Part shown: positions 21,227-31,610 of the stretch, piece by piece
Layout: every line of letters begins with the position of its first letter
Position numbering within the stretch: the stretch's first letter is position 1
Source: Incurvaria masculella
Lineage: Eukaryota > Arthropoda > Insecta > Lepidoptera > Incurvariidae
Assembly (NCBI GenBank): GCA_946894095.1
Contig: OX335647.2
Coordinates: forward strand, 23,640,001 to 23,704,000
DNA length: 64,000 nucleotides
Direction: 5' to 3'
Position numbers and translations under genes: made by a program
Notes under the pieces: model-generated
Told to the model about the DNA's origin: nothing
What the model saw: only the letters and a program-made list of their open reading frames with translations
Database searches by the model: none

Positions 21227-22115
21227 CTTATAATCTAAAATAACGCTTGAAAATTAATCAATAAAGATTCTAGCACAGGCTTGAAGATCGTATCACAACA
21301 CCGATATAGACACGGTGCAGCCGCGTAGCGTACTTCATTATGAACGCGCTGCTAGCTTGAAAACCGCTCCGTCATAAGTAGGTACCTTACACACACAAGA
21401 TAATATTTTAAACAGTGTGCTGACCATATCTTTAAAGATCGGGAGCAGACATCTGTAAAAATAACGCCATTACGTTCATATAATTGTAATACATTAGAAA
21501 ATAATGTTATAGTACTAAATTATACTGTATACTTAGTCCCTGTTACTAATAAACCCAGATCATCCTCGTAAACCATGTTTTGTCCCTTTCTATCGAATTT
21601 AAAACTGCATGGTTTATTGGTAAAGCCCAGTAAAGTCAACTCTCTTCAAGAACGTGTCAAATTTGTGATGGGTGGGAAAAAACCACAGAAGATAAAGAAT
21701 TCCTTTTTGATCTCAGGGAACAACGAATTTCAACGGGATTTTCTGAAACTGAGGCTGACCGACCTTGACCTGACTGAAGTGAGACTGAGAGAGTGAGATG
21801 CCGGGAGGCATTGAGGGAAACGGAGTCTGCATAATCAACAAGTGAAGGAGCTATTCGCCAGGCAGCTCTCGGCGGGCCCGCGTAGCGACAATACAGGTTT
21901 TGGCCAATCGTTTTAGTTGGTTTCTCGTAACTGGGCGCTGGAGGCGCTTGTTTACACGAACAGGGTCTAAATATAGAACAACAATCCGCCAAACATCTAC
22001 ATTTTCCATAATTTTTGTCCTCTCTGGTTTTCCTAGTAAAATCTACTTTTCATCAAAGAAAAAACTTTTTATACAAATAAATCCCGTAGAGGTTGAATAT
22101 TTATATCAGTTACAG

Positions 22116-22265
22116 CAGCGGGAGCACAAACGAATGATACAGCCGTACCGACCGATAAACCTCTATCTTTCTCGTTTCTTCTCGCACGAAAAGCGAAACA
22201 AAAACACTGTTATCGATTGATACAACCGTATCCTCGACCGTATCGTTGCGTTTGTTCTCCCGCTG
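22116..22265. mobile_element. 150-bp MITE with CAGCGGGAG termini
   Basis: Starts CAGCGGGAGCACAAACG and ends CGTTTGTTCTCCCGCTG: 17-bp terminal inverted repeats with one mismatch. The inner part has further imperfect inverted matches (GATACAGCCGTACC against GGATACGGTTGTATC). No coding potential. Confidence 0.65.
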
Positions 22266-22564
22266 GAGACTTCATTAAAGGTACTTGGGGATTTTTTTAC
22301 CTACTGCTGATTAGCCTAATTGCCACATATCAAGGGCCTTTCTTAGCAGCTTCCAACCAATGACAGTACAAGATAATCAGCACTTTAAGTGTCGATTAAA
22401 ATAAATCAGCACTTAACGTTGAGGTTTAACCAGGTTTAACGTTTATTTTGTACAAATGTAAAAGTAATTTATTCTACATCTGGCTTCATAAATAAATAAA
22501 TAAATGTTATTTTTTTCAATCTCACCCAAAGCACCCATTCGTTTTTTCAAAAAATGCATCAATA

Positions 22565-23030
22565 ATCGACAATTTCTTCACCTTAAGGCTGCCGTGAAGT
22601 CACAGGAAATCTAAGATTTGAACATTTTAGGAAATACATTCTTTGTCCATTAGCCAAGGCCCAATTTTGCACGGCGACTTCCATTAAAATAGCGAAACCG
22701 TCTTCCAGGCCCTAACGTTTCCCTACCCCTAAACTTTGTTTGATTTTAATTAAAATGTTTATATTACTTGAGCAAGCTTCATTCATTCCATGTCCGTATA
22801 TTTAGATTTTTTTTTGCAAATATCTGTATTCTTTTGTTAAAAAAATTTAAATTGAACCCAAAAAAAATGCAATGTTTGTTAGCCAATATTTTCCAATCTA
22901 AAGGGTACATTAAAACATTAAAACACAGATTTCTATAATATATTTTGGAATAAAAATTTCAAAAACCTAGTAAAACATTAAGAGCATGGAAACAGTTATC
23001 GCCCGTAATTTGGGAAATTGATAGGCTAAT
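22565..23030 (+). repeat. Dispersed duplicate block, copy 1
   Basis: Shares ACATTCTTTGTCCATTAGCC, CCCTAACGTTTCCCTACCCC and AACAGTTATCGCCCGTA with 24310-24690 in the same orientation. Unknown repeat family, with no coding frame. Confidence 0.6.
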
Positions 23031-23039
23031 GACTCTGAC

Positions 23040-23430
23040 GGCCTGACCAGCTGGAATGGTTTTTCCGGCTCCCCTAAAAGTTAGAAAGCCCATGGGCGTC
23101 GTCGGTTCAAACATGGTGTAAAGAAGCACCTGGCCGGCCGGCACGGTTTTCGCAGCCCACCAGATGGTTTGAAAGCCCATGGGCATCGTTGGGCACTTCA
23201 ATGGATCCTTCAAACATGGTATAAAGAAGCACCTGGCCGGCCGGCACGGTTTTCGCAGCCCACCAGATAGTTAGAAAGCCCATGGGCATCGTTGGGCACT
23301 TCAAGGGGTCCTTCAAACATGGTATAAAGAAGCACCTGGCCGGCCGGCATGGTTTTTGCAGCCCCCCTGAAATTTAGAATGCCCATGGGCGTCGTCGGGA
23401 ACCTCAATAGGTCCTTCAAACATGGTGTGA
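23040..23430 (-). repeat. 103-bp minisatellite with overlapping open frames
   Basis: CCCATGGGC recurs at about 23089, 23176, 23279 and 23382 (steps 87, 103, 103), with GGCCGGCCGGCACGG in most units. Because 103 is not a multiple of three, the repeated peptide (MPMGFLTIWWAAKTVPAGQV) jumps frame from unit to unit. I read this as a minisatellite, not a gene. Confidence 0.65.
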
Positions 23431-23819
23431 GGTGATGGTGCTTACCATCTCCAAAGACGTGGGTTTTCGGCGTTTTATTGAATCTTTTCGACCATAGTCT
23501 CAATAGCTATGTAAGTACGTACCCCAACAGGATCGATTAACTACGACACACGATCGTTCGGTCGCTCACGTAAATTGATATGATTTGTTAACATGATTAT
23601 CGTAACGATAACATTTGCTTTTACACAAGCAAGTAAAGATTTTTAACGAATATGAAGTAGGTACGCATAATCGACCGTGAAGCAAGAACACATAAATTTC
23701 ACAAAAGCCAATGACCGCTTCCTTTCCTCTGCTTGCTCCACGTTCGTTTCTAGTATAAAATGCAGATCGTAAAAAACACGGAACATATTGTTCTGTAGTA
23801 TAAAATAATGTTTCGACTA

Positions 23820-23980
23820 AAAAACCATGCACAACGTATAATAAGCAGATTCTATAATTTTATACTTACGTAGTGCATGAAGAAGTTGAAAAAATATTAT
23901 TATATAACTGTTTTCTTCATGCATAACGTATAAAAATCACAACGTATAAAATTTTAGTATTGCATGTTATACGTTGAGCT
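23820..23980. mobile_element. AACGTATAAT-box element (copy 2, short)
   Basis: Contains CCATGCACAACGTATAAT, CATGCATAACGTATAAA and an inverted TTATACGTTG, the same boxes as 530-1165. Confidence 0.5.
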
Positions 23981-24044
23981 TTAGATTCAATCAAAAACTT
24001 TTTATTTTATTTAACAAATATATTTTTTTTTACAAAAAAACAAA

Positions 24045-24145
24045 AAAGAAACCGACTCAAAAAATAACAATAATCGTAACTACAAAAATGGCAATTATTT
24101 TTTAGTTTTTAGTGCTTTTTCTTTGAAGTCGGTTATTTTTTTGGA
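24045..24145. mobile_element. Small MITE with ACCGACT...AGTCGGT ends (copy 1)
   Basis: GAAACCGACTCAAAAAATAAC and GAAGTCGGTTATTTTTTT are inverted ends of a roughly 90-bp AT-rich unit. The same unit lies inverted at 46205-46300. Confidence 0.5.
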
Positions 24146-24309
24146 ATTATTTTAAATTCTTTATTTTTAGTGAATCTGAAGTACACTAACTAATTTGTAC
24201 TCGTCCTTTCCAATAAAAAACGAATCATCGAAATCGGTTCACCCAGGCGAAAGTTATGAGGTAACCAACATAAAACCTTTTTTGAAGTCATTTAAAAAGA
24301 GAACCATGC

Positions 24310-24690
24310 ATTTAGCCTCATGCGAAAAATGTAGAACATTTTAAGAAATGCATTCTTTGTCCATTGACCAAGGCATAATTTTCCACGAGGGCTGCCATTC
24401 AAATAGCGAAATCTTATTCCATGCCCTAACGTTTCCCTACCCCTAAACGTTGTCAAATCTTAAAAAATATATATCAATTTAGAAAGCTTTTTTTCGTAAA
24501 TTTCTGTATTTTTTCAGTAAAAACAAATTCTAAAATGAACGTAAAAAAGACACCTTTTTTCCAATGTTTAATATTTTCCAATATAAAAGGTATAAATTAA
24601 AATATACAGATATAGATTTCTAAAATAAAACCTAATAAAAACTGTTATCGCCCGTAGTATGGGGAATTGATAGGGTAACGACTCCCTTAA
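24310..24690 (+). repeat. Dispersed duplicate block, copy 2
   Basis: Same landmarks and order as 22565-23030, about 1.7 kb downstream. Confidence 0.6.
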
Positions 24691-24895
24691 CATGTAATAT
24701 TTTTTTCGATTTCAGTTATTTTTGGTAGAACTCTGAAATGTATTGAGCATTAGCCTACTCGAATATCTCTACCTATACTATACTACTACTTCTCATGATT
24801 TAATGGGCTCTAGGGGTCTACTGAAACGTATTGATCACTAGCCTACTCAAATCTCTCTCTCTTTTATTTATTTCTCATCTGGGCTAAATGGTTGT

Positions 24896-25048
24896 TATAG
24901 TGGTAATAGAAATAAACACTCTGTGAACATTTCAACTAACTACCTATTACGGTTTATGAAATACAGCCCACTGACAGACGGACGGACGGACGGGCAGCGG
25001 AGACTTAGGAATGGGTCCTGTTGGTACCCTTTGGGTCAGTCGGAACCA
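24896..25048 (+). mobile_element. GGCCAAGTGCGAGTCGGACTC-family repeat (copy 4, partial)
   Basis: Degraded 3' half only: GTTGTTATAGTGG, CACTCTGTGAACATTTCA, ACAGACGGACGGACGG and TACCCTTTGGGT are recognisable. Confidence 0.55.
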
Positions 25049-25369
25049 AAAAAAAACTAACAAAAAAATGTGTTGATTCTATCACTACCAAACTTTACAG
25101 GATCATTCGCTGGGCTAATCAGAAGATTAGTCAAAATTGGTCACGAACGTCGCGTCATTTCTTTTCGGATATTCACCTGTGCGGAGTTTCTAAACTTCCA
25201 AACATTCACCCGAACGGAACTCCTGAGCTTCCAAACTGCACAGGATCACCCGCTGGGCTAATATGAAGATCGCCAGAAATTTTCATCAAAAGTCCGTTTT
25301 GTAGTCCATAGGGAATATAAACACATACATACACACATCAAATTTTATTGTTGTTTATTGTTTATTCAT

Positions 25370-25545
25370 CATCTATAGACAGTACACTGCACTCGGATTT
25401 GTCAAATTTTATCATTAGCCAGTTCGGCAATCCCAGCGAAGAAGAACTGGTAAGAAACTCCGCTGGTTTTTTTTCAACGTCCACTTATTTTAAGTGACAA
25501 AAAGTAAGGTACAAAAGTACTTAGAATCACAGGTAAAAAAACTCG
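25370..25545 (+). repeat. Interspersed repeat, GAAGAACTGG type (copy 2)
   Basis: Inverse of 14515-14745, just downstream of the last FABP-B exon. See that entry for the shared blocks. Confidence 0.5.
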
Positions 25546-25686
25546 AACATAGATTACGTGGTTTAAAAAAAAGAATGACAGTCGTTTATATTCTGTAGAA
25601 CCGGTGGACAGAAAATTAAACAAAACAAAAAAAATATGTATTTCAAACATACAGAAATCATAATATTAAGACTCCCAACCAAGCCC

Positions 25687-25749
25687 TCACTCCTTCATCC
25701 TGCGAAAGTATCTCTTGCCTGCCGTCTTGCTCTTTTCGTGGGTCAGTGT
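25687..25749 (-). CDS. FABP-B exon 4 (C-terminus)
   Basis: TTTCAG acceptor, then 20 codons (TLTHEKSKTAGKRYFRRMKE) and TGA. This is the barrel's last strand. Confidence 0.88.
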   Translation of the reverse strand, partial: TLTHEKSKTAGKRYFRRMKE

Positions 25750-28700
25750 CTGAAATAAAACATCCATTTATTGCGCTTATTTACACTCACAAACGATAAG
25801 CTTCAAAGCAGTGACACTTTATTGTTGGTCGCAAATATGTAGGATAACCTCTTTGGTTTATCGACTGAAGAAATATCTTTATGGGCGTATTTTGTAGCAT
25901 TCTGTACATTGTGTAATGTGCCAATACGCAAGTAAGTCAAACACGCATTTGAGTCACCTCCGTTAAATCTTTGAACCATTTCACGGCACCAATCGCCACG
26001 ACAGAGTTTCTGAGCCTCTGTCAAATTATGACGTATCCACCGGGCACAAAGCTTCCTGATCGCTAAATGTTCATGGAGGATTTTGTGCACCTGACTCAAA
26101 CCGATGTCTAAGCTTGTCCGAATCTGCTGACAGGTAACCATTTTGTCAGTTTCTATCATACGCTGCACAACACTGATGTTATCTCATCTGTGAGATTAGT
26201 GAAGAGATGGGGCTTCATCGTGAAAGGCCAATCGAAGTCTATCATAACTTTCTTGTTGACTTAAATTACATCGAAAGTCATAAAAAAATCATTGTACGAA
26301 AAAAAACAACAACTAATCTAGGGTGTCGATTTTCAAAAGCATGTATAAAAGTGCCAATATCTCGAAAAATAAAGATTTTTATTAAGGTCATATTGTGATA
26401 TTCTGATTAGTTCTGAGCTGGTCGACTGGTTGACTTTTGGGACAACCTGTATGTCAATTTTGAGAACTCCAAGCGACGTCCAATTTTCCTACTGTACGCG
26501 TACAAACTCTGCCATTATAACTCACCACCACGCACTCGTCGTCGGTGAAGGTGTAGCGACGGACGGCGCGCAAGCCGCTCTTAGGGATCACCGACTCTGT
26601 CACCAGCTCCTCGCCCTCCAGCCGGCTCAAGCTCTACCGACACACCACGCTCTTTAGACACTTGTCGTAGGTACACCTAGCTCGTCACACTCGTCGTCAG
26701 TGAAGGTGCAGTCCGCCCCTTGGGCAGGTTAAGATTAGGTCCGTACCTTAATGGTCTGGTTGGGCATATTCTCCTCGTACTCCTCGCCGAGCCGGAACAC
26801 CGCCTCCAGGGTGAACATCAGGGAAGTGTTACGGATCTCCCACGTGTCGCCCTCGCGGGAGATCTCCATCACCGGAGAAGTCATCGATATTATCTTTCGT
26901 CCCATGAACGGAACACCTGTCATCATTGCATTACATTTATTTTATATGTATAAGTAAGTAGTTTAAAGCGCCGGAATGATTAACTTATAGCCCCGCCGTG
27001 TGGTGGTGAGTTTTAGTATTTCCAACTTTGATTTATTTTATAAGAAACCCCGAGAACTTTATTTTAATCTTTCGTTATTTAATTTCCGTGCACCCAACTA
27101 CGCTTCTCCCAGTAAGGCGACGCGACCACTATTAGTTATTCTGTGACGCGACATGGTCAGCGAAAATCGTCAACTAAAGTGCGGAGCGAGAACGTTCTTG
27201 GTGCGGGGGCTGGCTTGATTTGGACACGTCTTCGGGCGTTTTTAACACGAAAAATTGACCTCCTAATTGTTCTGTGGTCTTTAATTCCCGTGCACCCTAA
27301 CTCAACTACACTTGCCAAGCGACGCGACGTGGTCAAGGAAAATCGTCAAACAAGGTGCGAAGCAAGAACGTTCTTGGTTCCTCTTGGTACGCAAAGCGGA
27401 CGCTTCACCAATGTGCCACGGCCACGGAGGATAGAGGTAAATAGGAGATGGTCTAAGCGAACTGGGTCTGTATCCACCAAGTGGGTCTCTACGTCACAGC
27501 CCATAAGAAGGCGTGGCTTAGAGTCATTCGCGACATGGCGCTGGCGGTGTTAGGTTGCGGGACAATATTGTGATCTGCGGCGCAATTTTCGGCGAACAGT
27601 CGATTACACGATGATATTTTGTGTAAAATGTTGCGAACATTACACAAGAAAAAAATATTTAAAACCTGTAGGTGGACTTAAGCTTTATTTGTCAGTAAAA
27701 CACCTCATATTTTATAATTTAAGTCAATATTCGAACATTGTATCGATGTATCGGTCTTGCAATTTGCCGATAGATGGCTCGCAATAATTTTATTTGTACG
27801 ATAAGAATTGATCTAATGATGCAAATTTTTATGACACTTTTAAATCAATATTATTTGAATCCGCGCGAGTGCATAGATTTAAATTTCAAAGGTTTTTTAT
27901 AGAAAAACTAAAATAAATTGCAAAAGGCGCCATCTAGTTGTAGTCTTGTAACCACTAAGAATAGCTCTCGGAATAGCTGCTACCAGAATACCGGTTATTT
28001 CGGTAGATGGATTTAGCACAAAAGGCGGAGCTTGAACCCCCACCATGAAATGTTTTTCTCCCCGCTTCCCCGCGCAGTGTCACGCTGCGTTCCTGTAATA
28101 TGAAGTAATAACACCTCTCTCCCTCCCTCCTCCGTGGCCACGGCGCTGGTACTTACTTTGTGTTCATTCGATAAATGTTCTGTGATTTTTTTTAAACTGA
28201 CCGTTCGAATATCACGCCCGCGAACGTGAAGAAACCACGTTTTATCGGGCTCCTCTGGCGTGAATGTCCAAAACGAAATTGACCCGAGCGAAGCCAGGAA
28301 CCTCAGCTAGTTATAAATAATTATAAGAGCTATCAAATAATTTGAAAGGTCTTCCCCAAAAGAGTGGGCTGTCAGAATTTAATAATCAAATAATTATGTT
28401 TATTTTTCAAACTTAGGGTCCACTGTTTGTGAACATTTTACATACAGATAAAAATCAACAAGAAAACAAAATTCTTAAAAATCAATAAACCCCTTAAAAA
28501 TACTTTAAAAATTACATCTAGAGTCAGTCATAAACAAAACAATAATTATTAACAACAGTTATATAGCCGGGCACCTCAGCTAGTTACCTATAAACATCCT
28601 CCATGCCTATAAAGCGTTTATTTTATATCTGAGAGATTTGATCAATCCTTTAGCAAAGAATATGCCTTTAGGTCGCCCAAACACCCTCAGTGATAAATAA

Positions 28701-28868
28701 GCAGTGTTGCAAACAAGCAATTGTAGCCAGCTCAGCTATCAAGGATGCGACTTTCTTCAACATAACCTAAACTAACTCCAGCAACGTCCAGCACTCACCA
28801 ATAGCGGTAAAGTATTCGTCAATATCTTCATTCTTGTAATGTTTATACTTTCCCTCGATGATAGGCAT
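25687..28868 (-). CDS. Fatty-acid-binding protein B, four-exon gene (CDS join)
   Basis: CDS is the complement of join(25687-25749, 26526-26633, 26747-26916, 28799-28868): 136 codons plus stop. Exon lengths (70, 170, 108, 63) and phases are the same as in FABP-A, so the two are tandem duplicates. The N-terminus MPIIEGKYKHYKNEDIDEYF and FRLGEEYEE are FABP hallmarks. Expected role: cytosolic binding and transport of a fatty acid or similar small lipid. It differs from A in exon 2 (MFTLEAVFRLG instead of the MIRTVEMRFRLG segment) and in exon 3 (PKSGLRAVRR instead of PDTGARAGRR), which could change ligand fit. Its gene is 3.2 kb against 17.5 kb for A. Intron 3 contains a broken mariner. Confidence 0.9.
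25800..26455 (-). pseudogene. Truncated mariner transposon in FABP-B intron 3
   Basis: The frame carries the mariner helix-turn-helix blocks VTCQQIRTSLDIGLSQVHKI and ARWIRHNLTEAQKL, then breaks after RFNGGDSNA, before the first catalytic Asp block. The 5' terminus ACAGGTTGTCCCAAAAGT is visible on this strand at about 26451-26433. No matching 3' terminus was found near 25790. Inactive relic of a mariner-type (Tc1/mariner) element. Confidence 0.75.
26526..26633 (-). CDS. FABP-B exon 3
   Basis: 108 bases, 36 codons from SLSRLEGEELVTESV to DDECVV, acceptor GGTAG, donor GTGAGT. Only 113 bases of intron separate it from exon 2; that intron holds a half copy of exon 3 (26685-26725). Confidence 0.9.
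26685..26725 (-). pseudogene. Half copy of FABP exon 3 in FABP-B intron 2
   Basis: CACTCGTCGTCAGTGAAGG matches the end of exon 3 (on this strand the codons for FTDDEC) and sits close to the exon 2 donor. A half copy has the same position in FABP-A (16012-16045), which suggests an exon-3 duplication older than the gene duplication. Confidence 0.55.
26747..26916 (-). CDS. FABP-B exon 2
   Basis: 170 bases between a GATGACAG acceptor and a GTACGG donor, encoding GVPFMGRKIISM through MPNQTIK. It is strongly similar to FABP-A exon 2. Confidence 0.92.
27440..28130. repeat. FABP-B intron 1 segment homologous to FABP-A intron 1
   Basis: Contains, in order, the blocks also found at 16300-16350, 16975-17345 and 18635-18790 of FABP-A: AGATGGTCT, GGTGTTAGGTTG, GGCGCCATCTAGTTGTA, GAATAGCTCTCGGAA, AATACCGGTT and GTAGATGGATTTAGCA. 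It lacks the SINE and the hairpin MITE of A and so gives the pre-insertion state. Confidence 0.7.
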
Positions 28869-29970
28869 CTTGTAGCATAAAATAACGCTTGAAAAAAGAA
28901 ACAATACGGTTAGCACATGATTACTTAGATATTGAAACACAACACCTATACGGACTGCTCACACACTGACGGCCATAGACTATCTGACGGCTGCGGATAG
29001 CAATCGCACGAACACACTCAATGGGCTGACAGACATCATCTGATTGGGAGCAGGCATCTATAAAAAATTGCGTCATTACTTACGTAATGTTGAATATTTT
29101 TATTTCTGTACCTTTACTGTATGTACACAAATAATTGTGTATTTTTTCATTTATTTATTGTCTTTTTAGAGCGATATTAATTAATATATCGTATTAAAAC
29201 CTCACTCTAATAATATATATCTATACTAGTAATAAATCTGTAAGGGGTGTTCATGGAGTAAGTTGCTTTGTTTTCTAAGATACTGCTTTTGTAGACCTTA
29301 TGTATGATACTAAAACTAAGTTGACGATTATTACAAATCATTTCTGTAAGTATGTATGTATATTGTATGTTCCTCCATAACTCTTAAACTAATCATCCGA
29401 ATTAGATGAAACTTAGTACACGTACATTTCACTACCCGGGAATTAGGATAGGCTAAATAGAATTCAGTTCCGCTTACGCTAAGATGTGGCTGTCATAAAA
29501 ACTAGAATGTTCCGCGCGGCCCGGAGGGAGGCGGCGGCTGGAGGGGGCGGAGGCGGCGGCGCTTACTTTTTCTAAACGCTAATAGGAAGAGCGATCAACG
29601 AGGTAGGTTGGGTATATAATTTGTAAATATATAAAAAAAACTTAAGAGAACAATGAAAACTAAGTAATCGAAAAATGGAAGGTGTTAAAAGGGCCTAAAT
29701 ACACACAGTAACATTTTGAATCGATTACAGATTATTAAAAAAATACAGGTTATTTGCGACACTTTTTTCTACAATTCATTATTCAGCCAACCAGCCGCGC
29801 CCCGCGCCGCCACCGCTCAGCCGAGCCTGTATGCCCGCCACCTCCGCGCTCCGCGTCGATGACGTCGACCAGATAAGTCCCATGTGAAGAGGGACACCCC
29901 AGTTAAAGAAGCCATATAAGCGTCGCAGGCCCCTCAGGCACCCAACGTTATTGCTACCTTGTTTGTTTGT
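28380..29970. other. FABP-B 5' region and intergenic sequence
   Basis: Beyond exon 1 (28868) the sequence holds the presumed 5' UTR and promoter, then AT-rich sequence. At 29200-29480 it has the repeat phrases TATACTAGTAATAAATCTGT and CTCTTAAACTAATCATCCG. Two short GC-rich patches lie at 29515-29570 and 29790-29870. I see no gene here. Confidence 0.3.
28799..28868 (-). CDS. FABP-B exon 1
   Basis: ATG at 28868-28866, 23 codons plus one base, GTGAGT donor. The upstream sequence aligns with that of FABP-A exon 1. Confidence 0.9.
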
Positions 29971-30114
29971 TTATTTTAAGGTGGCCCAACCCGCTCAACT
30001 CCCCATACAAACCGGAAAGAAGATCACGCCCATATTTCTTGTCAGAGATCCCAAAGTTTCCTCAAAATAGCTTTATTTGATATATATATAAATCCTTAAA
30101 GGAACAGTTTGAGT

Positions 30115-30329
30115 TCCTCGCCTTCGCTGTGGAGACCCACGGAGTTTGGAGTAGCGATGCGTGGGTCTTTGCGAGACGCTTGGGAAAATTACTTATAGAA
30201 TCGACAGGCGATCGGCGAGCTGCCTCATTTTTTAAACAACGCGTCTCCTTAGCTATTCAGCGGGGGAACGCTGCATCAGTATTGGGGACAATGACAACAG
30301 TCCCAATGGATGATTTTTTTTATATTTAA
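30115..30329 (+). pseudogene. C-terminal piece of a non-LTR retroelement protein
   Basis: Reads FAVETHGVWSSDAWVFARRL then ESTGDRRAASFFKQRVSLAI and QRGNAASVLGTM to a stop. This block style occurs at the C-terminus of some retroelement polyproteins (recalled pattern, not searched). No reverse transcriptase motif precedes it here. Confidence 0.45.
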
Positions 30330-30644
30330 TTAATGGTATTTTATGTTTGTTACCAGTTGATTGTTTAAATTTAATTGGTAATGTTTCCTTTATTTGATCG
30401 AACTAGATGTCTGATGACCGTTGGCATTGTAAAATTGTGTTTGGTTTCTAAGTTATAAGGTCCGAAAGTTTGAATTTTTTGCGCGTTTTATACAATAAAT
30501 TTGGAGGTGGATTAAGCAATGATAAAGTAAGAACATCTTAAAAAGATTAGTCATCAGACATAGCTTATTTAATCAAGATGTATAATCTATTTGGTTTTTG
30601 TTAGATTTTTGACTACAGCGGTCATGGTTTACTTTTAGCTATAA

Positions 30645-31610
30645 GTTCAATTCAATTCAAATCGTTTATTTAGCGCATAACAACAATACACATAAAAACA
30701 ACAATAAACAAGACATAATAAAAAAGAGAAACTTATAACATAAAAACATGCATAAGGATGTTTAAAATGGTTAATTATTTGTAAGTGCTGCGCTAAATAG
30801 GTATGCACTCAGCCGGTACGCAGCTCGCGCTGCTAAGCTGGTTTTCAGTACACCCCTTTCAGAATCCCTTCAAAACAAATACTTAAATTAGGCGCCTATG
30901 GACAAGGTACATTAATGACGAGAAGGAGAGTGGATATATGAGAGCGAGAAAGAAAAAAAAACAATATAAAAAAAAAGAAATATTTGTACCTACGTGTGAG
31001 ATGTGAGTATGTGTAGTGTATGTGTGTGTGCGAGGATATGAGAGGGTGTATATGACTGCGTGCGATCGAAGGTGTGGGGCAAAATATCGAGCTTTATATA
31101 TTTTGCCTTTGCAGATAATATTTTTTTAGGATTTTCTTGAAAGTTCCCTTTGACTGTGCCTGACGCGCTGGGGGAGGCATATCATTCCAGCACTTAGTTG
31201 CCGCGTACCGGAAACTTCCTCTAAACTTGACTGACTTGTGCGATGGAATAATTAGAAGCTGATCGCGTTTCCGTGTGTTGTGTGAATGTACATCTCTAGA
31301 CCAGTTAAGTTTATTATGTAGGTATTTAGGCGTCCCATGTTTAATGACGTCAAAAAGCAGCGCAGCTAAATGTAGGTCCCGACGCGATTTCATGCAGAGC
31401 CAGTTGTGCTCATTGATGAACGGCCTGACGTGTGCCCACCGTGGTATGTCAAAACAGAATCTAGCGCATGCATTTTGGATTCGCTGGACCAATCGCACAG
31501 AAGCCGCATCCAGGTTGGGTCCATACGCTGCATCCGCGTAATTAAAGTGACTGAGGACCAACGCCTCCACAAGTTGTACTCTAATCTCTTCCGACAGATG
31601 TCTAAGTCGT
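30645..31610 (-). mobile_element. 5'-truncated LINE, 3' portion
   Basis: An open frame at 31094-31570 continues upstream as RHLSEEIRVQLVEALVLSHF and carries the post-reverse-transcriptase region of a Jockey-like ORF2 (NYADAAYGP, RIQNACARFCFDIPR, HSHNTRKRDQL, YAATKCWNDMPP). The 3' UTR runs to a short (AATTG)n-type tail at about 30645-30660. The catalytic part is missing. Confidence 0.75.

Noticed and set aside
21570..22220. Frames near 21575-21796, 21657-21992 and 21900-22220 as genes
   Set aside because: They have no recognisable motif or splice support, lie upstream of FABP-A exon 1 and partly overlap a MITE.
29041..29075. TATA box for FABP-B
   Set aside because: The TATAAAA word here is on the + strand while the gene is on the - strand. 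The - strand gives only TTTTTTATAG, so I did not call a promoter element.
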